Positions 45,624 through 55,232 of a DNA stretch of 64,000 nucleotides are shown here, one piece after another. The notes under the pieces are model-generated. The model worked only from the letters and a program-made list of their open reading frames with translations. It made no database searches and was not told where the DNA came from. The stretch is taken from the NCBI GenBank assembly GCA_963787205.1, contig CAWBCD010000006.1:1-64000 (forward strand), in the 5' to 3' direction. The first letter of the stretch is position 1, and each line of letters starts with the position of its first letter. Both the position numbers and the translations under genes were made by a program. The DNA comes from DATFNI01 sp963787205. GTDB taxonomy: Bacteria > Bacteroidota > Rhodothermia > Balneolales > DATFMH01.

Positions 45624-46916
45624 TCATTCAAAGTCGGTTGTCAGCTTATAGCGGGTAATCCTGTTATTGTTTTTATCAGCCACGTATACCACCTTGTCGA
45701 AATAGGCAACTCCTGATGGATTATCCAGGTTTTTAGGTCCGTTGCCTTTGCCACCGAACGAAACGATTACCGGTTTTTTAGCATCGGAACCCACCGGCGG
45801 GGTGACTCCTTCGTACCCATTGGATTGAAAAATATAAAGGCTGTCCGTTCCTGCATCTGTAACAAAGATATAATTGGTTCCATCAGCCGCGTATGCCAAA
45901 CCGGTAGGTTCTTTGAACTTATTCAACTCATACAGAAATCCGTTTGCCTTCGAAGTGTCCTGTTGCAAAAGGCTCGTGTTAGGCTGAAAAACCAGCCCGT
46001 CGGTAGTTTCAACGGCATTAATCCAAAGAACCCTGTAAGGGATATTCATAGATTGATCCGCTTGCGTAATAATAAAACTTCTGGTTGTCGAAAAACTCTC
46101 CCGCTGGGGTGGAGCCACAAAACTTATGATATTCGACATCCCGATGCCGCTGATCAGAGATGGAACGGTTGGACTCAGGGATCTTATTTGACGCACGTTC
46201 CTCATTTTATCCGTCTGCTGTCCATCCACCGTAACCGGCTGAAATTCAAGGACGATGTTATCCGGAGCGGATACTTCATTTGTTGGATTTACCGGCCCGC
46301 GGCGTGTCACATATAGTGTATTGTCTGCCAGAACAGAAAGTCCGGTAAATTGTACCAGTTCTTCACTCTCCGGATTGTTCTTGACCAAACGAGACGTCTG
46401 CGAGGCAAACGTACTGCGGCTCGCATCCGCAAATGGTTGAATAAGGGTATCCATGTAGACAATATTGCCACCATTGGACCCATTTGCATTGTGGAGTTTG
46501 AATATGGCTGCCAGGTTCCAGCTGACATTTGGATCCACATCCTTGATAACAGTGTCGACACGTGCTGCCACATAAACATTCAACATGCGGTCCTCTACGA
46601 CCGATGTTGCTCCTTTAAAAGGTATCATGCGATATTCGCGCCCAGCCCGGTCGAGAACATGCAATCCTCTGGCATCCGTTACATAAACGAGTTCATCAAA
46701 TCCGATACATACATCAGTGGGACGATCGAAGCCTTGCCAGAACGGTACAAGGGCGGCATATCCAATAGCGTCCGTGGCTGTCGTTGGATCCTTCTTTCCT
46801 GCCTTGAAAACATCATTTGTAATCGCCAGATGTTTTGAACCGAATATTTCACTACACCCCGACATGGATGCCAGTACCATCACTAAAGCAAACCAAACCC
46901 AAAAACGATTTTTCAT
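45624..46916 (-). CDS. NHL-repeat propeller lipoprotein
   Basis: This 430-residue protein has a lipoprotein signal peptide ending in ASMSGC (Cys21). NHL-type beta-propeller repeats follow, for example FDRPTDVCIGFDELVYVTDA, EPTGLAYAADGTNYIFVTDA and NPSGVAYFDKVVYVADKNNN. NHL propellers bind proteins or carbohydrates. It is the last gene of the six-gene operon with the TonB receptor and PorV-family protein, 12 bases after the latter, so it probably sits on the outer membrane as part of that assembly. No enzyme motif is seen. Confidence 0.85.
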   Translation of the reverse strand: MKNRFWVWFALVMVLASMSGCSEIFGSKHLAITNDVFKAGKKDPTTATDAIGYAALVPFWQGFDRPTDVCIGFDELVYVTDARGLHVLDRAGREYRMIPFKGATSVVEDRMLNVYVAARVDTVIKDVDPNVSWNLAAIFKLHNANGSNGGNIVYMDTLIQPFADASRSTFASQTSRLVKNNPESEELVQFTGLSVLADNTLYVTRRGPVNPTNEVSAPDNIVLEFQPVTVDGQQTDKMRNVRQIRSLSPTVPSLISGIGMSNIISFVAPPQRESFSTTRSFIITQADQSMNIPYRVLWINAVETTDGLVFQPNTSLLQQDTSKANGFLYELNKFKEPTGLAYAADGTNYIFVTDAGTDSLYIFQSNGYEGVTPPVGSDAKKPVIVSFGGKGNGPKNLDNPSGVAYFDKVVYVADKNNNRITRYKLTTDFE

Positions 46917-46928
46917 CTTTCCATTTCC

Positions 46929-47945
46929 TTAAATACTGATTTTTAACGCTAACCGATGAATATTCCCCAGCCGCTCGTAAGGCGAAAACGAATAATCAAA
47001 ATTGAAGGAGTGTTTCCCTGCCGGAACAACCACCCCGATTCCACCACTTGGATATTTCACCTCATCAACACCGAACTGATACCCGCCGCGCAGATAAAAC
47101 CGGTGCATGAATCCATACTCGACGCCAACACTGACGCGCTCTGCGTTGTCACTAGGATTTGTCAGCTGACCAGAAATCATAAGACTCGAATGTTCGCTCT
47201 TGTAAGCATCATATGCCGCACCAATGATAAATGTTGTAGGCAACGACACTTTCTGAAAATTCTTTTCGGTCTGATTACCATCCAGAGTTATGCGTTGAGT
47301 ATCACCGGTTGGCTTAGCATCAGGACCGAAATTGTTCAACCCAATTGCAAACCGGAGTCCCGTATCACCCACACGATAAAAGAAACCGAGATCTACCGAT
47401 CCTGTTTTGGTCTGGATTTCCTCAATTCGTTCATCGAGAAAATGAACAGTCAACCCATAGCTGAACAGCTCTGTTAACTTTTGCGAGACAGTCAGACCCA
47501 GCGAGTAATGAATGGTGCGGAAGGTCAGACCGGTGCCCAGCGGTTGAAATTCGGTTGTCTCCTTGATGTCTCCCGAGTTCAGATACTGCAGGGAAACACC
47601 GACGGCAATGGATTTTAATTGTTGTACATAACTCACGTATTCCTTTGTGATGTCCATGAAGTAGATGGAATGTGAGAACAAGACCTCCGATTGATCGGAT
47701 TGTACAGCCAGGGCCGGATTCCAGTAAAGCGACGAGCCGTCCTTTGCATCGGCAACAACCGAGTTACCCATGGCAGCGGCACGGGGATCGACGGTTATTT
47801 TGACAAACTGAAATCCCGAGGTACCGGAACGTGACTTTCCGAAGCTGGGAAGAATGGATTGGGCGTTCGTATTCGAATAGGGTAGTAGCCCGACGCATCC
47901 CAATAGCAGGAGACAGAAAAAATATTTGTTGAATTTGTTGCGCAT
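46929..47945 (-). CDS. PorV/PorQ-family outer-membrane barrel
   Basis: This 339-residue protein has a signal peptide (FFCLLLLGCVGLLPY, cleavage near NTNAQS) and a FadL-like barrel. The motif VTVDPRAAAMGNSVVADAKD appears here as ITVDPRAAAMGNSVVADA, followed by GSSLYWNPALAV, both diagnostic of PorV/PorQ and UPF0164 proteins. The C-terminal strand is RLALKISI. In type IX secretion PorV shuttles cargo from the translocon to the attachment complex. An upstream GTG at 47960 is in frame, but ATG at 47945 is preferred. It follows the TonB receptor directly, so it may serve the products of this operon. Confidence 0.85.
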   Translation of the reverse strand: MRNKFNKYFFCLLLLGCVGLLPYSNTNAQSILPSFGKSRSGTSGFQFVKITVDPRAAAMGNSVVADAKDGSSLYWNPALAVQSDQSEVLFSHSIYFMDITKEYVSYVQQLKSIAVGVSLQYLNSGDIKETTEFQPLGTGLTFRTIHYSLGLTVSQKLTELFSYGLTVHFLDERIEEIQTKTGSVDLGFFYRVGDTGLRFAIGLNNFGPDAKPTGDTQRITLDGNQTEKNFQKVSLPTTFIIGAAYDAYKSEHSSLMISGQLTNPSDNAERVSVGVEYGFMHRFYLRGGYQFGVDEVKYPSGGIGVVVPAGKHSFNFDYSFSPYERLGNIHRLALKISI

Positions 47946-47960
47946 CGGCTTGCTTATCAC

Positions 47961-50960
47961 TTAAAAATTGAAGGAAGCTCCAAAAACATAGTGTCGTTGG
48001 GCCAAATAATCGGCTGGATTCAGATATATTGGTGTGTTATTGTCTCGAGGATCCAGATATCTGGGATCACGGACTCCGCTTGGCACATCATATGTCCGGT
48101 TATCCCGCAGTTGAATCAGTTCCTGCTGCGTCGCAGGATAATTCGAGAGATATCCCTTGCCGGTAACCGGGTTGATGATCGCCGCATTATTAGTGTTCAG
48201 CAGGTTAGTTATCTCAAAAAAGAAGGAAAGTCTCGTGCTTTTGCTTATACGGAACCACTTTTGGAAATTCAGATCGATATTATACCAGAATGGTCCAACC
48301 TTGCTGAATCTTTTAGCAGGATCCGGATCCTGCTCGTAAATAGGCCTCCAATTGTTTCTGCCTGTAATAGGATTGGTACTGAATCCTTTGAATATATACG
48401 GAGTATACCGCAGACCACTTCGCCAGTACCCGGACAAAAAAAGCTTCATTTGATTCATGGGAGCAAGCCCGAACAGAGGATTGTTTCTGCGATCGTACGT
48501 AAAGATGAACTGCCATTTGACGTCCCACGGCCGATCCCAGGCAAGCGGTGTTTCTATATTGTTCCCTACATTCTGACCGCCAACAAGCAGGCTTTGCAAC
48601 GCTTCATTGCTCGAAGAACTCAACCCCTCCGCTTTGGAATAACTGGCGGAGACGTTACCCAAAAACCAATCCTGATATCGTTTGATATAAGTAACTTCTA
48701 TTCCGCGAACCCGTGCATAATCTCCGTTTATCCGGAAGGCACGCTGTGTTTCCTGACCCGTGGCATCAGGAATGATAATGGACTGAGTGGTAATGAAATC
48801 GTATTTATCATGCCAGAATGTGGAGATATTTAGCGCATCATTCTGAGATAGCTGATTTCTCAGGCCAAGTTCATAAGAAATATCGACCTCTGGATTCAGA
48901 TCGGGATTACCCAGTTGCGACAAGAATGAACGATCCTGGTAGAACGGATTCAACCCTGCATAAATGTAGCTGGGATGAGGCACTCTTGCTGAATGGGTAT
49001 AATTGAAAAACAGGACCTGGTTCTCACGTACGGGGAAGGAGACGTTCAACTTTGGCAAGAGCCACATCTTGAACCGACCTCCAAAAAGCTTGTATGTGTT
49101 TTTCTTATACGATTCACGGACGGCATCTGGAATAGGCGCCCTGGGATCATTGACAAAGGCATCCACATAATGTCCGGGATACCAGTATTCGAGCCGGGCA
49201 CCAATATTTGCTATCAATCCCTTGTAACGAATCTGATCGCTTGCATAAAAGGCCCCCCGTTTCGGTTTCACACGCCAAATATCGGAACTCCCCCCAAGTC
49301 GTGACGATTCAGATGTCAGGGAATCATTAATTCGTATCGGAGCTCCAATCCAGGGTCGTTGTATGTCGATCCATTGATAATCCTGAAACTTGAACTCCAT
49401 CCCGATATCCAGGCGGTCCTGTTTCTCGGCAAAATACTTTGTAAGAGATGATTTTAGTGTGATTTCTTCGGCAAAGTGATCATGCCACAGAGAGGCCAGT
49501 CCGCCGTTATTTGATAGTCCCGGACCCGGAAGCACATACTGGAAATCCTTGCCTGTCGGGAACTCCGTAACCGGGTAGGTGACAATACTTGAGGCATCAA
49601 ACTCGCCGTTCACCGAATCAGGCCGCCAGTAACGGCCGTTGACATCGGCACGAAGCCGGGTGAAAAGACGGCTAAGCTGGACATTATAGAAAGTAGTTCC
49701 GTTTAAGGTATGGGTCCATTTTATATAAGACAGGATGCTCTCGTGCGCATAGGTGTTGGCATTATCCAGGTTATTTTGGAAGAAGAACTGATAGCCCGGC
49801 TGAAACTGGACATCATTTCCCGTTATCCGGAGCATATTGGAGTTCTGGTTAATGGTTAGTGAGCGCTGATAAGATGCCTGAAGGGTCATCGTCGGTTTGA
49901 TCCGGTAGGTTATCTTCGCCAGGCCACTCCACTGGTTATTCTCTCTGGGAGTCCAGAAGTCTGATTTTATTAGTGAACTATGCAGCTTGGATGCGGCGAA
50001 TCGAGTAAACCCATCCTGTATATTTGCCTGTCCTGATATGAAGAATGTGACCTTGCCGGGTATATCGATCCCCAGAGCAGGCAGTATCTTTTCAAAGATA
50101 ACCGATGGCCCGCCTAGGTTGACATCGTAAAGATCCGAGAAGAAATTGGAAGAACGACCCGTCATTGATCCGAAGTTGTCTCGTTTATGGGTGATAGAAC
50201 CGGCATAAGTGTCACCGCCTTCACGCGTTTTCACATTCACAACCCCAGAGGTAACATCGCCATATTCAGCACCTACGCCACCTGTGATGACCTCGACACT
50301 CGACAAAGCATTGGCTCCTACATCCAGACCGAAACCAGTGCCCGACAATGGATCCTGCGCCGAGACCCCATCAACCACATACCCCGTTTCGTAAGAACGT
50401 CCACCCTTGATATAGATACCACTTGGATCCTGGGTTACACCTGCTTGCATGCCCACAACATCCTGCACCTTTTGCACAGGCGCCGCATCAATCACCGATT
50501 TGTTAACAGTGACTGATGAATTCGACTTCTCAACATCAAAGATAGGCTTCTCACCAATGACGACCACCTCCTGATCGCTTGTAAGAACTTTCTGTCCAAT
50601 GTCCACATTTTTGGTAGTCGTTTGTCCCGATTTGACTGCGATACCGGTCAGAAGTACCGTCTCATACCCGATGTAGCGAAACTCCAGGTTATACGTACCA
50701 GAACGGATATTACGGATCTCGTAGCGACCTTCGGCATCAGTTGAAGATCCAAAGGAGGTACCTTTTACGATCACATTAACACCCGGGAGTGTCTCACCGG
50801 TTTGTCGGTCTTTAACCACGCCTTCAATGTTGCCATTCTGTGCATAAACACCTGATGGCATAATCAAAACCGGGACTAGCACGAGCAAAAATCCCGACAG
50901 AAAAATGATATGAGATAAGTCGTTTAAACGACCTTTTATTTTTTTAAAAACCCAATTCAT
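47961..50960 (-). CDS. TonB-dependent receptor with carboxypeptidase-like N-terminal domain
   Basis: This outer-membrane transporter of about 999 residues has a signal region (SGFLLVLVPVLIMPSGVYAQ) and a carboxypeptidase-like regulatory domain (GNIEGVVKDRQTGETLPGVN). A plug domain follows (VQDVVGMQAGVTQDPSGIYI, VITGGVGAEYGDVTSGVVNV), then a 22-strand-type barrel ending in RHYVFGASFNF. A frame opens 15 codons earlier, but ATG at 50960 places the signal better and overlaps the preceding gene by 17 bases. There is no SusD partner, so it is not a classical glycan utilisation pair. It is the fourth gene of the operon. The substrate is unknown. Confidence 0.9.
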   Translation of the reverse strand: MNWVFKKIKGRLNDLSHIIFLSGFLLVLVPVLIMPSGVYAQNGNIEGVVKDRQTGETLPGVNVIVKGTSFGSSTDAEGRYEIRNIRSGTYNLEFRYIGYETVLLTGIAVKSGQTTTKNVDIGQKVLTSDQEVVVIGEKPIFDVEKSNSSVTVNKSVIDAAPVQKVQDVVGMQAGVTQDPSGIYIKGGRSYETGYVVDGVSAQDPLSGTGFGLDVGANALSSVEVITGGVGAEYGDVTSGVVNVKTREGGDTYAGSITHKRDNFGSMTGRSSNFFSDLYDVNLGGPSVIFEKILPALGIDIPGKVTFFISGQANIQDGFTRFAASKLHSSLIKSDFWTPRENNQWSGLAKITYRIKPTMTLQASYQRSLTINQNSNMLRITGNDVQFQPGYQFFFQNNLDNANTYAHESILSYIKWTHTLNGTTFYNVQLSRLFTRLRADVNGRYWRPDSVNGEFDASSIVTYPVTEFPTGKDFQYVLPGPGLSNNGGLASLWHDHFAEEITLKSSLTKYFAEKQDRLDIGMEFKFQDYQWIDIQRPWIGAPIRINDSLTSESSRLGGSSDIWRVKPKRGAFYASDQIRYKGLIANIGARLEYWYPGHYVDAFVNDPRAPIPDAVRESYKKNTYKLFGGRFKMWLLPKLNVSFPVRENQVLFFNYTHSARVPHPSYIYAGLNPFYQDRSFLSQLGNPDLNPEVDISYELGLRNQLSQNDALNISTFWHDKYDFITTQSIIIPDATGQETQRAFRINGDYARVRGIEVTYIKRYQDWFLGNVSASYSKAEGLSSSSNEALQSLLVGGQNVGNNIETPLAWDRPWDVKWQFIFTYDRRNNPLFGLAPMNQMKLFLSGYWRSGLRYTPYIFKGFSTNPITGRNNWRPIYEQDPDPAKRFSKVGPFWYNIDLNFQKWFRISKSTRLSFFFEITNLLNTNNAAIINPVTGKGYLSNYPATQQELIQLRDNRTYDVPSGVRDPRYLDPRDNNTPIYLNPADYLAQRHYVFGASFNF

Positions 50961-52413
50961 CGACACACATCCGTTTAATAAACTGTCCGATGTTACTATT
51001 TTCATTTAGATCCGACATATCCAGACCAAATAAGATGATGTTCCCTTCTTTGCTTTTCACGGATACAATCTCATTACCCGTATAATCCTCATATCCGGTT
51101 AATGTTCGGATCAAAAAATCAGAAGAGTACAATGCCGTACTACCCGAGCTTGGTCTCAAGGGGAAGACGGAACTCATGGTACTTACAACGCCGAGATCCG
51201 GACCTGAGAAGGGAGTAATCGGGACGGCAGAGGCACGGCTTGAGATTAAAAAGTTTGTAGCATTCTGCGGAAGAGGAGTTACCCCATCCAGTGGAAGGAA
51301 ATTGAATAATGGATCATTGTCATCAAGGTTGCTGCTGGGCATTGTGATGAACATCGTTCCGCCGTTTGCAAAAAAGTCCCGGGTTATCTCTTCGGCATAG
51401 GTGATATTCCGATTCATATCGTCTGACATCCAGTAGATATGCTTCCAGAGCGCCAGTGTTTTTATCAATGTCGGGTCGATTACCGCCGGGAATGCTGTCG
51501 ACAAGGTGACTTTTTGTCCACCGGCAGTACTTCCATCTGAAATATCCCAGGTATCGACGGTAGTAATCCCGGCTTGGGCCAGGGCATCCAGGTGAAACCG
51601 GGCATTTGCCGCTGAATACGTACCTGAATAATCGTTCAAAAACAGAATATCGGAGGCCCTTCTTTTGGTATACCAACTGACGGTATCGGACTTACTGTAA
51701 GCGCCCGCGTTATCGACCGCACGCACGTAAAATTTGTTGCGTCCGTTCATGTGCAAACCGGAAATGACATAACTTGTTTTGTTATAGCTCCGACCCTGAA
51801 AAACATCGCAATCGGTAATGTTTTGATCCGGTTTTTGAGCCTTCAGGCTGATAAATGCGATATCTGTCGGCATACTCACCCACTTTGTCGTATCGTTAAG
51901 AGCGATCTCGATATGAGACAGGTTTGCATCCCCGTCAAGGTCCGTTGCGATCCACCCGAAGCTGGAAATATCGTAGAGTGTATCCGGCGGCATTTCCGTT
52001 TTGTTCATCCTCACCGTAGGAGGCGTATTTTTGATGGGATAGACCAGGCTGGCACCCTTGGGATCATGAGCATGGTTATTATCAATAGCCCGGACCATAA
52101 ATTTCACATTTGCATATTTCTCTCCGGATGGTATGGGAAGAATAAATATGCTGTCATTTTTGGTGGTGAACTTCCAGGGAAAAGCAGACGTGTCGTTAAT
52201 CGAATATTCATACCCGATGACGTATCCGTCCGGATCGTCGCCCCACCAGGAAATCTCGATCTGACTGGAAAAACGCGAGCTGTCGGATCTGTTGATCTCT
52301 TTGGCTGCCATGCCGGTCGTAGGAGGTAAATTTTGATTTAAATTACCCTTCAAACCCGAATCACATCCGTATATGGCGAGTAACGCAATCAGAATAAAAG
52401 CTGAGAGTTTCAT
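50944..52413 (-). CDS. Lipoprotein with Fn3-like domains and a GATase-like C-terminal domain
   Basis: This 489-residue lipoprotein has a signal peptide ending in LLAIYGC. One or two fibronectin-III-like domains follow (QIEISWWGDDPDGYVIGYEY, FMVRAIDNNHAHDPKG, FYVRAVDNAGAYSKSD). The region from about residue 250 (ILFLNDYSGTYSAANARFHL, then WKHIYWMSDDMN and FFANGGTMFITMP) looks like a Rossmann-type GATase fold. It lacks an evident catalytic Cys-His pair and so probably binds rather than cuts. ATG at 52413 is preferred over an in-frame TTG at 52428. Its end overlaps the start of the TonB receptor gene. Confidence 0.78.
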   Translation of the reverse strand: MKLSAFILIALLAIYGCDSGLKGNLNQNLPPTTGMAAKEINRSDSSRFSSQIEISWWGDDPDGYVIGYEYSINDTSAFPWKFTTKNDSIFILPIPSGEKYANVKFMVRAIDNNHAHDPKGASLVYPIKNTPPTVRMNKTEMPPDTLYDISSFGWIATDLDGDANLSHIEIALNDTTKWVSMPTDIAFISLKAQKPDQNITDCDVFQGRSYNKTSYVISGLHMNGRNKFYVRAVDNAGAYSKSDTVSWYTKRRASDILFLNDYSGTYSAANARFHLDALAQAGITTVDTWDISDGSTAGGQKVTLSTAFPAVIDPTLIKTLALWKHIYWMSDDMNRNITYAEEITRDFFANGGTMFITMPSSNLDDNDPLFNFLPLDGVTPLPQNATNFLISSRASAVPITPFSGPDLGVVSTMSSVFPLRPSSGSTALYSSDFLIRTLTGYEDYTGNEIVSVKSKEGNIILFGLDMSDLNENSNIGQFIKRMCVDELGF

Positions 52414-52523
52414 GAAATACCAACTCAATCACATTTTATATATCTGCAGAAGATGGTAGATGCCCCATAATCCACTTGAAAAAAATGGGATCCCCGGATC
52501 AACACCGGGGATCCAGATTGTTT

Positions 52524-55193
52524 TTATTTAATTAGCAGCATCTTTCGGGTGATAACCTTGTCCGGGGTTTCCAGACGATAGAAGTACATTCCACTCGAAA
52601 GTTGCCGCGCATCAAATGTTATATGATAGTTGCCGGCATTTTGAACCCTGTCCACAAGCATAGCCACCCGGCGTCCCAGGACGTCGTAAATCGTCAGGCG
52701 AACCTTGACGTTGTGAGGAATACTGTAGTTAATGGTTGTAGTTGGGTTGAATGGATTCGGATAGTTTTGCTCAAGTGCAAACTTTTGCGGCAAAAGGTTG
52801 TCTTGTTCTATAGCTGTCTCGTTGGCACGTGTCAGTTTGACCTTGTTGTACACCGATGTAAAATCAGGTGCCGTGTATGTGGAGGTCTGAACCGTGTCAA
52901 AACCGTCAGTCATGAAGACTGTCCAAATCAGATCCGCACTATCTCCAACCTTCAATCCAGCTGCGGACAGCAAATCATCAACAGTTTGATAGGGCAGGGT
53001 CAGTTGGGGATCTTGCCCGCTGTTATCCGAATTCATCAGGGCCAGCGTATTTTTGAAGGTGGTGTCCTCCGGGGTTGTAAGAGCCCAGATGTAGTGCACT
53101 TTGTTTCCGTCGTAATCTTTGGAGGTCCCCCACTGCGCCGTCAGATTATGATCAACGGTTATATCAGACCCATTGGTTGGATTCAAAAGCTTGATTACCC
53201 GGATTGGGGAGGTCCATTGAGTAGAAACAAAGTCGCTCAGCGACCGCATTATCAGTTTAAAATTACCGAAGGAGTACCACATGGCACCGGTGACAGATTG
53301 AAGCTGAGAACCTATGCGGATGTTTTCATTCAGATCTGCCGTCAGTTGTGCGGCAGTACCATGATCATTGGTACCATCATCGATCCGTAATCCCTGATAG
53401 GTTGATATAGTATCGGCGGCACCTCCACCTTGACGCGAGCCGATCTCAAACTCGCCATAATCGCTTGGATAATCGGCCTGGTTTGTGGTGATCTTCACAT
53501 CATTAAACCTTACAAGCATTCCTTCGTAGGGTTCTCCCTTAGCTGCCGTGTTTGTTATATCCTGAGTCAGCAAATCCGGAATCAACCCACTAATGTCGTT
53601 GCCACTCGAAACCTTTGTCATTTCTGAAACCGTCAGATATGTAACCGAATAGTCCTCAAACACGGCACCTTTGGTGATAGTAATTTTATCTCCTCTCTTC
53701 AGTGATTTTACCCCCGGGGCAGCCGCGTCGAGAAATATACCGGACCAAGGATCTTTGGCGTCTTGAACTGCGATAAAACCGTCAGCCGAGTCGGCTACCA
53801 CCCATGCGGTTATATTCAAAGGCAGTGTCCCTAAACCGGCAAGGGGACTAGCACCCGGTTTTTCATCAGGTGTTTTTTGGATCAGGGATATTGAGTTCAC
53901 CTCCTGATCCATTACAATGAATGAATCATTGCTACCCTGAGGATACATCCCTACCAAGCCATTATCATCAGTAGCTTCTATATGGAATGAAACCGTTGAA
54001 TAATTTGTGAATGCTGGGAAATCGTATGTATACGTATCCCCGCTTCCGTGTGCCATGTCGACAGATGTCGTATCCGTACCATGGATATAAATCAGTTTCA
54101 CAGATGTTAAGTTAGCCCCGTTATTCGGTGTAACATCAACTGAAACATGAACCTGATCCGTCGAGGTAGGTGTATGGTCAGAAATGCTGTAATTAGCAAA
54201 TGAGGGCGGATACCCAACAATTTCGAGATCTTTGGGCCATTCAAATCCATCAATACCGTTTTCATGCTTAACGCCATTCAGCCAAACAATGCCGTCGTCA
54301 AACGGATTAATAGAATACGATTCCTGGCCGGATGCATTCAGTCCATCCGGGTTGTCACCCGACATAGTTATATAACCGCTTAAATTTACAATTGACCCCG
54401 GTGGTGGAGGTTCAAATGTGCCATCTTCCGTATGCCGGTAATTGTATCCTGTGCGATAGGTTGAGCGGTCATTGCGGTAGCGAAGGGAAGTATCATAAAT
54501 ATAGATAAGATTATCACCCTGTTTGAGAGCCCAGTTCGGGCGATCACCCAATGATACGTTGACTACCGTTGCATTTGTGATCTTGACATAGCTGTTGACA
54601 TATTTCTGGTAATTAGACAAGTCTGCCTGCATGGTACCGTCTGAATTTGCCAAATTCAGATCTTTCACCTGGGCATCAACCGGTTTCAAGAGATTCTGGT
54701 ATCGATCCGGCAGAACCCCTCCGACCAGAAGATCAGGCGTAATATCAGTAATAGACACCAGATCGAATTGTGCCGTATTATAGTAGAAAGTGAGCTTACC
54801 CGTAACATCGACAACACTGCCTCGTCCAAAGTTTTCTATTAAATTATAGTCGGTTTCCACAATCTGCATGGACATGCCGTCACGTCCCATAGATGCCGCC
54901 GATGTATCGGTAACAAATACGTTGATGCGGCTAATTGAATTAGTGCTTTCGGTGTAGGTGGCTAAGCCCGAATCTTTAGGATACGATGAAATGATCGCGG
55001 TGAATGAAACCAACGAATCAACATATTCTTGTTTTGGAATATCACTCAGGGATGTCAAACTAGTGTAACTGTTCAAATCCCGGATTGTAACTTGCTTGGC
55101 CGTCTGTGCCTGACTAGCACCCAAACTAACCATCAATAATAACAGACAGATACCGATTATACGGATAGCTGCCAAATGTAACATTTTGGTCAT
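52524..55193 (-). CDS. Type IX secretion cargo with OB-like domains
   Basis: This 889-residue secreted protein has a signal peptide (IIGICLLLLMVSLGASQAQ). Two regions look like OB-fold or nucleic-acid/sugar-binding strands: about residues 35-150 (NFGRGSVVDVTGKLTFYY) and about 445-540 (RGDKITITKGAVFEDYS). An Ig-like region lies between them. The last 85 residues form a type A sorting domain: LEQNYPNPFNPTTTINYSIP, then YDVLGRRVAMLVDR, then SSGMYFYRLETPDKVITRKM. The domain directs export by type IX secretion and surface attachment. No catalytic motif was found. It is second in the operon, 39 bases after the first gene. Confidence 0.85.
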   Translation of the reverse strand: MTKMLHLAAIRIIGICLLLLMVSLGASQAQTAKQVTIRDLNSYTSLTSLSDIPKQEYVDSLVSFTAIISSYPKDSGLATYTESTNSISRINVFVTDTSAASMGRDGMSMQIVETDYNLIENFGRGSVVDVTGKLTFYYNTAQFDLVSITDITPDLLVGGVLPDRYQNLLKPVDAQVKDLNLANSDGTMQADLSNYQKYVNSYVKITNATVVNVSLGDRPNWALKQGDNLIYIYDTSLRYRNDRSTYRTGYNYRHTEDGTFEPPPPGSIVNLSGYITMSGDNPDGLNASGQESYSINPFDDGIVWLNGVKHENGIDGFEWPKDLEIVGYPPSFANYSISDHTPTSTDQVHVSVDVTPNNGANLTSVKLIYIHGTDTTSVDMAHGSGDTYTYDFPAFTNYSTVSFHIEATDDNGLVGMYPQGSNDSFIVMDQEVNSISLIQKTPDEKPGASPLAGLGTLPLNITAWVVADSADGFIAVQDAKDPWSGIFLDAAAPGVKSLKRGDKITITKGAVFEDYSVTYLTVSEMTKVSSGNDISGLIPDLLTQDITNTAAKGEPYEGMLVRFNDVKITTNQADYPSDYGEFEIGSRQGGGAADTISTYQGLRIDDGTNDHGTAAQLTADLNENIRIGSQLQSVTGAMWYSFGNFKLIMRSLSDFVSTQWTSPIRVIKLLNPTNGSDITVDHNLTAQWGTSKDYDGNKVHYIWALTTPEDTTFKNTLALMNSDNSGQDPQLTLPYQTVDDLLSAAGLKVGDSADLIWTVFMTDGFDTVQTSTYTAPDFTSVYNKVKLTRANETAIEQDNLLPQKFALEQNYPNPFNPTTTINYSIPHNVKVRLTIYDVLGRRVAMLVDRVQNAGNYHITFDARQLSSGMYFYRLETPDKVITRKMLLIK

Positions 55194-55232
55194 GACTGTT
55201 CCCTCATTTTTTATTTTTATCAGAAATGCTGA

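Noticed and set aside
47961..51005. SusC/SusD polysaccharide utilisation locus
   Set aside because: There is no SusD homologue and no glycoside hydrolase or lyase in the operon.
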